Shown: positions 57,259 to 64,000 of the stretch, one piece after another | Numbering within the stretch: position 1 is the stretch's first letter | Layout of the letters: the number at the start of each line of letters is the position of its first letter | Assembly: GCA_946902985.2 (NCBI GenBank) | Contig: OX336393.1 | Span: forward strand, 136,862,533 to 136,926,532 | Origin: Meconema thalassinum | Lineage: Eukaryota; Arthropoda; Insecta; Orthoptera; Tettigoniidae | Length of the DNA stretch: 64,000 nt | Reading direction: 5' to 3' | Program-made: the position numbers and the translations under genes | Notes under the pieces: generated by a model | What the model saw: the letters and a program-made list of their open reading frames with translations, nothing else | The model's database searches: none | What the model was told of the DNA's origin: nothing

Positions 57259-60200
57259 ATGGCAGATGAAAGTATGAGAATGATGTTGGAGGAGATGTCC
57301 AACAGAATGAAGCAGATGATGGAGGAGAATTCTAGTAATATGTCTGCTAATTTGAAAGATAGCATGAATGAAAGTGTGAAGGAGATGGAAGCTAGAAATA
57401 CTAGTCGAATGCAGGAGATGAAGGAGAATGCTAGTAATTTGTCTACTAGGATGGATGAAAATTTGAAAGTTATTCAGACCAGTTCTACAAACTTAGAAAA
57501 TGATATGTCGCGTTTACAGATCAGTACCCAGGGAATCGAGAATGCTGTAACTGACATGCGCACAGACGTGTCCAATGTCCATAGAGATTTGTCCAATGTC
57601 CATAAAGATGTCTCAGAGGTTAAAGTAGATTTATCCAATGTGCATAAAGCTGTTTCAGATGTTAAGACTGATGTTTCTAAGGTACAGAAAGATCTTACTA
57701 TGTTGAATCTTGATGTTGCTAATGTCCGGGGTGATATTTCATGTGCTAGAGCTGAAGTAATTATTGTTAGGAATGATGTTGCTACTGTACAAGATAAGGT
57801 TGAAGAAGTTCAAAGAGAGATTAAAAATGTTCGAACCGATGTATCAAGCGTTCAAGTAGACATAAATAATATTCATTCTGATGTAAATGAGATGCAAAGC
57901 GACATTAATAAGATACAAGTAGAAGTAAATACAGTTTTTGTAGACATTGCTAAAGTTCAAACTGATGTTAATAAAGTCAGAGAAGAAATTGAAACTTCAA
58001 AAACGCTTTGTACTCGTAACATTAGTGCTTTAACAACTAGGTTGGTTGACGAGTCTGTTAGGACAACAGCTTCATTAGCTGGTTTAAAATATGATGTAGA
58101 GGTCATGAGAACCAAAGTCTTAGATCATAATCGTTTACTTAAGGAAGACATTGAAGTAGATATTGCGGAAATGTTAACTGCAAATGTAACGGTTTGGAAA
58201 GATGAATGGAACAGGTCAAGTGGGGAACATGTCACTCAGATTCAGGAGCGAATTGAACGAAAACTTGCCAGTACACAAGTAGATATCAATAATGAAGTAG
58301 TTCAAATTAGAAAGGATTTGAGTATAAGGATGGATTCGCTATCCGAAAAGCAGGTAGAGGATAGAACTCAAATAGGTCAGGACGTGCAAACATTAAAGGA
58401 ACAAATTCATAAGGTTGTCTCTGATGTTAATGAAACTACGAGCAAACTTCAGAATTTGAAACTAGGAGAAGCTAGCATGATGGAAACCTATAAAGAAGAG
58501 TTGATTAGGAAAGGCATCACGGAAATCACAGATAAGGATCCAGAAGGCTTGACTGGTGAAGATGATAGGAATTACGTCAGAAGATGTAACCTCGCTACAG
58601 AAGAGAGAGATATTAGTCCTGAGGAACGTATATCCAGATTTCGGGAAGAAGAAGAGGATAGGAATATTGAACCTGAATGGAAATATCGAGATAGTGGGAA
58701 GAATTACATGGATTCATATCCGAGAAATGTGACAGTCATCCAAAACTTTGAGGACAAACCTCAAAAATTTAGCAATACTGATAGTCTAACACCGATAGAA
58801 TATATCAGGAACCTTAAAGACTATTTTATTGAAGCTCACATTCCCAGAGAAAGAGAGATGAGAATAGTAGAAAGATTTCTAGCTGGAGGACCCCTTGAAT
58901 GGTTCAGAGCATTTCGGTACACTTTCAGTAATTTTGACGAATTTGCAGAGGCACTGATAAAACGATTCTGGTCAATAGAAGCACAGAATTCATTAAGAGC
59001 TGAGGTATACTTGAGGAAGTATTCAGGTACTCTTCCAACACGGTACGCTGATTTCTTCACGAGCCAGTTATCGCGCTTGAGATTTTTGCAACCCCCATTG
59101 TCGACAGAGCAGTTGATTGATGCTATTTCTCGTATGCTGCCTGTGGAGGTGAGAAGACTTATCATATCGTCAAATATCAGGGATTTGACCAGTATGGACG
59201 AATTATTGAGAAGGCTTGACTACACGAGTCCGATGCCAAATGTGGTTCAAAAAGGTCAGAGGCACGAATTCAAAGACATCAATACTGTCTATATGGATCA
59301 AGTTCAGCAAACTGATAAGCCTGCTGAGGAAGAAAAAACTGAAAATGTAGGTCCTCATAGGAATAATTATTTTCGCAACAGATCACAAGGTTACCGTCCA
59401 TATCAGCAAAGAAGAGGCTTTTTATTTATTCGTATCAGAAGCAATACATCATGTAAAATTAGCATAGATAACTTTTTTAAAATAAAAAACACACTAAAGG
59501 TACTTTCAAAATAACAATTAAATTACATCGCACCAAAATTTGGCAAGATCTCGTCCATTTGGTGTGGCCTGAACTACATCCTGCATAGTGCAAATGAGAG
59601 GGCAGGAGTTGCAATGGAGAAGGTGCACCATGGTTTGTTCTTCTCCGCAGGCACAAAAGGTTGACTCATCGGAAAGGCCCCACTTCTTCATATTGGTCTT
59701 AGATCGACCGACCCCAGACCGCAGCCTGTTCAGACTCTTCCATGTAGGCCACGACTCTTCATAACCGGCAGGAAGAGTTTCAGATGGAACCATCCATCCG
59801 TTGAGATTATGGTTTCTGGATCTCCAGGAAGTTAGCCTTGATGATTGAGGTGAATCCGACAGGCACTCAGTAGAGTGTAAGAAACTTCGCCTAGATTTCA
59901 ATCGTTGTTGAGCAGGTTGATAATTATGTAGAGGATGTGTCTGGGAAACTTCTACTTTAGATTTTTCATGTTTGGCAGCTACTTCACGTCTAATATCTGG
60001 GGGAGCAATGCCAGCCAAGCAATGTAACTTGTCACAAGGTGTAGATCTTAGGCAACCAGTTATAAGCCGACAAGTTTCATTTAAAGCAATATCTACCTGT
60101 TTGGCATGACATGATCTATACCAAACAGGGCATGCATATTCTGCTGCAGAGTAGCTCAGTGCTAAAGCAGTAGTTCTCATTGTTTGAGCTTGCATTCCCC

Positions 60201-60720
60201 AGTTGGTACCACATAACTTGCGAAGAATGGAATTTCGCGTAGATACTTTGTGCTTCGTGTTAACACAATGTTTTTCATACGTGAGTGCACGATCCAGAGT
60301 TACCCCTAGATATTTAGGTGTAGAGCAATGATCCAAAAGAGCACCCTCCCAGAAAATCTTCAGTTTTCTTCTTGCCTGCATATTCTTTAAGTGAAAAGCG
60401 CAAACTTGCGTCTTTGAGGTGTTAGGCTTTAGAAGGTTTTTCAGAAGCATCATTAAAGAAGAGGCTGGAACAATAATAGAGGGAATTATAATAATGGAAG
60501 AGGTAGATACTACAATAACCAGGGCTACAATAGGAACTACAATAGAAATAACCAGAATCGAAATCAGAATTCTCAAGGTCAGGTTATGACACCCGACAAA
60601 TATCAAGAGAGAGAGAAAGAAAGTCAGCAGTATCTGAAGGAATTACGAGAGAAGGAAGCTGAAAACCAAAAGAAAAGACAGGATGTAGTGATCGATCCTG
60701 GTCCTTCTACAAGCCAGTAA
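57259..60720 (+). pseudogene. Ty3/Gypsy Gag with long coiled coil, interrupted by a LINE
   Basis: Structural protein of the retrotransposon particle. The uninterrupted frame runs 57,259-59,514. Residues 1-100 are Met/Glu/Asn-rich. Residues 103-242 are 20 uninterrupted heptads of the form D-[VI]-x-x-[VIM]-x-x, and coiled coil continues weakly to about 400. Residues 490-655 are the capsid-type retrotransposon gag domain ('PIEYIRNLKDYFIEA', 'LAGGPLEWFRAF', 'FDEFAEALIKRFW', 'QLIDAISRMLPVEVRRLI'). From residue 721 the frame reads inserted LINE sequence. Past the insertion (60,467) the same frame continues as an Asn/Arg/Gly/Tyr-rich then charged tail to TAA at 60,718-60,720. No CCHC zinc knuckle is visible; the basic Asn-rich tail may bind RNA instead. 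Gag without an N-terminal coiled coil of this length is more usual. Confidence 0.85.
59408..60466 (-). mobile_element. Jockey-like LINE 3' end, antisense within gag, 12-bp TSD
   Basis: The insertion 59,420-60,454 (1,035 bp) is flanked by aaagaagaggct at 59,408-59,419 and 60,455-60,466. The minus-strand frame, down to 59,518, encodes the C-terminal half of a non-LTR reverse transcriptase: 'NTSKTQVCAFHLKN', 'PKYLGVTLDRALTYEKH', 'LSYSAAEYACPVWYRS', 'LITGCLRSTP' and a Cys/His tail 'CACGEEQTMVHLLHC'. The first 46 or so residues of that frame (60,606-60,467) are antisense gag and not LINE. The RT palm is missing (5' truncation). The A/T-rich 3' UTR abuts the left TSD. The total added length, 1,047 bp, is a multiple of three. 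Confidence 0.9.
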
Positions 60721-60740
60721 GGGAACTTTGAGATTGGTAA

Positions 60741-63700
60741 CACACAAAAAAAAACGCCGATTTCTCAACGACAGTGAGAAGATATGAATACATTGCCATA
60801 CCACACCTAATTACCATTAATGAAATTTACGAAGTAACTGATGAGGATTTATTAGAAGAGAGGGGAATCGTCAAAGAGGAAAGACCATGTGCCTTACCTA
60901 TTATTTCTGTACTGATAGATGGCCAACAGTACAAAGCTCTTATGGATACTGGCGCAATTATTTCTATCATTTCTGATGAAGGCTATCAAAGTCTGTTAAA
61001 AGGAGAAAACATGACAGTTTTACCTGTTTCTACCGTCAAAGTGAGAGGAATTTTCCAAGACAAGGCAGTGAAATGCAAGATCCAAGTGTTGTTGAACTTT
61101 GAAATTAATGGAAGGAATTATGAACAGATCTTTATTGTGGTGAACAAGATCCATTTCGATATTGTGCTAGGAATCGATTTTATATCGAAAGTTGGAGCCA
61201 TTATTGATATGAAGAATAGGACTATTAGCTTTAATGATGGGAACATGATCACAGAAGAGATCGAAGAACAGGACGTGAAAAACAGTCTGGAGATAGACCT
61301 TAGGGAAGAGATTTTAAATACCATTATCAATGAAGCGGAGAATCTAACAGAAATACCCAGTAGAAAAACTGAAGGATTTGAAGAAATTCAGGGGGAATTT
61401 GAGGATTTGATAAAGGAATTCCAAGATATTTTTGATGAAAAGCCTGGATTGATTAAAGACTATAAGTATAAGATAAGGCTGACCGATGAAACCCCTTACC
61501 AAAAGAGAATATACCCCATACCTGAGAAATACTATCAAGAAGTACGAGGGTTGATCAGAAAAATGGAGGTAGACGGGATTATAAAAAAACAGGCGTCGTC
61601 TTACATAAACCCCATCACTGTAGTCAAGAAAAGTAATGGTCAGATACGTCTTTGTCTCGATGCTCGGACCATCAACTTGAAGATTCTTCCAGAAAATGAC
61701 CGACCACCTAAGATTAGAGATCTGCTTAGAAAGTTCAAAGGGAGAGCATGTTTCAGTGTTCTTGACTTGACATCTTCGTTTTACCGTGTTCAACTGGAAG
61801 AAGAAAGTATGCAGTACACTGGATTCTTATTTGACCAAACGTCATGGGTCTTTGTGAGAATGCCTTTTGGAATGGTCAACAGTGGACCAGCACTCATTCG
61901 AGCACTTGATAGCAAGCTCACTGACGAAGTAAAGGAAAATGTAATCTGCTACATTGACGATTTAATTGTATCTTCACCCAACGCCGCAGAACATTTAGTG
62001 CATTTGAGAAAGTTGTTTGAAAATTTAAGGGAGGCCAATATCAAGGTCAATTTTGGAAAATGTCAATTCTTGAAAAAGGAGATCAACTACTTGGGGCATA
62101 CTATTGATAAGGATGGATATCATCCAAACATGCAGAAAGTAGATGCGATCACAAGATTCCCAAAGCCAACTAAGGTGAAACAAGTCAGAGAATTTGTAGG
62201 CGCATGCCAATTCATCAGCAGCCACTGTCCGAGATACTCTGAAATTATGGCTCCTCTGTATGACTTACTCAAGAAGAATAATAGATGGAAATGGAGTACC
62301 GCAGCAGACGAGGCTTTTGAGAAAGCAAAGGAGATGCTCAGAAACAACGTTAAACTGGAGTACCCAGACTTTGAGAAGGTGTTCTATATTGAGTCTGATG
62401 CATCAAGAATAGGCATTAGTGCAGTCTTATACCAAAAAGACGAGGCAGGCAACAAGCACTACATTGCGTTCACTAGTCGAAAGTTAAAGAAACACGAGGA
62501 AAACTACTTTACGACAGAACTAGAAGCGTTAGCTTTTGAAACAGCTTTGCAAACGTGGAAAAAATGCTGCTGGGACACAAGGTTATCATTATTACAGATC
62601 ACAAAGCACTTCAGTTTATGCTGAAAACTGACATGTCTAGTGATAGATTGACACGTTGGGCTTTGTTCACCCAACAGTTTAACGCCACTATCGTCCATCA
62701 ACCTGGGAAAGACAACTTACTGGCTGATGCTTTATCACGTAACCCTATTAAAAATGTGCAGATACACCATGTACAATTGGAGCACCAAGATCAAGAGACC
62801 GTTAGGAGGTTAGCCCGAATCGGTGTGTCACAGAAGAGACACGCTCCAATCAGGAAAATGTACAGGTTCCTTAAGGGTTACATGGACAATACTGATGTTG
62901 ACTATGCAGCTACACAGAGAGATTCACGACACTTTGTCTTGAGTGGAGACATCGTATGTAAGTATGCTGACTCTGCGCATACAAAGCTCCGAATAGTCGT
63001 GCCACCTAAACTAGTTGTCAATTTAGTGTGGGTAGCTCATCACGCAACTGGACATGCGGGTCTGGATAAAACTCTTGATACTCTTAAAGAGAGGTTTATT
63101 TGGACTAACATGCGTTCCAGCATTGCTAATGTCATTCGTTCATGTGATAAATGTCAAAGAGCAAAGTATGCTTCCGCTCTATTAAAAGGAAAACCTAAGG
63201 CTATGATTCCTTCTAAACCAAATGAACTCATGGCGACGGACATATTTGGTCCCTGTCCGAAGGGATATCAGGGTAATCAGTTCCTGTTGGTTACCGTGGA
63301 TGTCTTCTCAAAATTTGTAACAATGAGTCCCATGCAAAAAGCTAACACGAGGAACGTTGTAAGCAGACTGGAACATGCTGTATTTCCATAAGCTGGTAAA
63401 CAAGAATATCTACTATCAGATCATGGAGCTCAGTTTACATCCTTAGAATTCACTGCAGATATGGAAAGGCTTGGTATTAAGCACATATTTTCAAGCGTGC
63501 GCTATCCAGAATCGAATTCTTCAGAAAGATATATGGCTGAATTTTCGAAATTTTGTCGAATTTTCTGTCCGAATGATCATTCTGGTTGGGTGAGATTTGT
63601 ACCCCTTATTGAGGAATGTCTAAATTCTAAAGTGCAGGAGAGCACAGGAGAGGTGCCAATGAGACTTCATCTAGGAAGAAACCCAGAAAGGCCGTGGGAC

Positions 63701-64000
63701 AATCTTTTCAACCACGTTCCTAGAGACCCCGACCTAGGAAGGCAGCAGAGAATTGACAGAGCGAAGGAACAACTCCAGAAAGCAGCACAAAAACGATTGA
63801 AAAGAGTAGCTGGAAAACGTTTTGGTGCTCCCTTAGAAATTGGAAATCTAGTATTACTACGCAGACCTGTCAAGGCTGATGTGAGTAAGAAAATCTATCC
63901 CAAGTTTGGAATAGTGTTTATGGGTCCGTTCAGAATTACGAATGCTTATGGAAACAACTGTTATGAACTCTACGATGATGAGAATAATGTCGTTTATGGC
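60741..64000 (+). pseudogene. Ty3/Gypsy Pol: protease, RT, RNase H, integrase (partial)
   Basis: The frame is open from 60,741 without an ATG near its start. Protease: LMDTGAIIS (active DTG near 60,945) and VLGIDFI. RT: 'VLDLTSSFYRVQL' (motif A Asp) and 'CYIDDLIVSS' (YIDD near 61,950). RNase H: 'ESDAS' and 'TTELEAL', then after a frame change 'IITDHKAL' and 'LADALSR'. Integrase: H-x3-H ('HHATGH') with 'CDKCQ', then catalytic Asp in 'MATDIFGP', Asp in 'SDHGAQF' and Glu in 'ESNSSERY'. The order PR-RT-RH-IN is that of Ty3/Gypsy. Two breaks are present: a 1-bp loss at the A6 run 62,559-62,564, and an in-frame TAA at 63,389-63,391. Beyond it the frame stays open to the window edge. Catalytic residues look intact. 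Confidence 0.9.
60746..60754 (+). promoter_or_regulatory. A9 run at the gag-pol junction, possible slippery site
   Basis: Nine A's lie 26 bases after the gag TAA. Read in the gag frame they form A-AAA-AAA heptamers, and a -1 slip there enters the pol frame, which is open from 60,741. However, the gag TAA at 60,718 precedes it, so slipping works only if that stop is bypassed or secondary. Confidence 0.35.

Noticed and set aside
60467..60606. N-terminal extension of the minus-strand LINE frame
   Set aside because: It is antisense gag beyond the right TSD and not part of the LINE protein.

Overview
This window reads as non-coding, repeat-saturated DNA from a large animal genome, most likely an insect. 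No cellular protein-coding gene, rRNA gene or functional tRNA gene could be supported. The evidence for an insect is the set of repeats: several tRNA-derived SINE families with clean target-site duplications (TSDs), RTE/Jockey-type LINE 3' ends, a P-element-type THAP transposon, and a Ty3/Gypsy element whose leader carries a TTGGCGACC-type primer-binding site. The density and size of the repeats suggest a large genome such as that of an orthopteran or another polyneopteran. That placement is inference.

Layout. 1-5.5 kb: SINEs of four families, one inserted in a minisatellite. 6.9-11.0 kb: a 4.1-kb foldback structure whose two arms are tandem 293-bp repeats around a 73-bp centre. 11.2-15.6 kb: a 4,488-bp insertion with TGT...ACA ends and a 4-bp TSD, looking like a very long solo LTR. 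15.6-21 kb: degenerate tandem repeats and foldback fragments. 21-32.4 kb: a SINE-rich stretch with resolvable nesting (SINE in SINE, LINE in SINE). 32,501-36,232: a complete P-type transposon with 66-bp terminal inverted repeats (TIRs), an 8-bp TSD and a three-exon transposase broken by only two lesions. 36-45.8 kb: LINE fragments, MITEs with long TIRs, a 57-bp retroposon stub with a 14-bp TSD, and a second long-LTR candidate (39.3-42.9 kb). 45.8-50.7 kb: a 4-kb tandem array of about 640-bp units with a long (ATTT)n tract, then a 425-bp tandem duplication. 52.6 kb to the window end: the 5' part of a Ty3/Gypsy LTR retrotransposon: probable 3.9-kb LTR, primer-binding site, tandem leader repeats, Gag with a long N-terminal coiled coil, and Pol (protease, RT, RNase H, integrase) running off the right edge. 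A 5'-truncated LINE sits antisense inside gag.

The only proteins with a recognisable biochemical role are those of mobile elements. In sequence all are defective, by one or two lesions or by truncation. The most noteworthy items are the near-intact P element, the 20-heptad coiled coil in the Gypsy Gag, the foldback element built from satellite-like units, and three long-LTR candidates of 3.5-4.5 kb.
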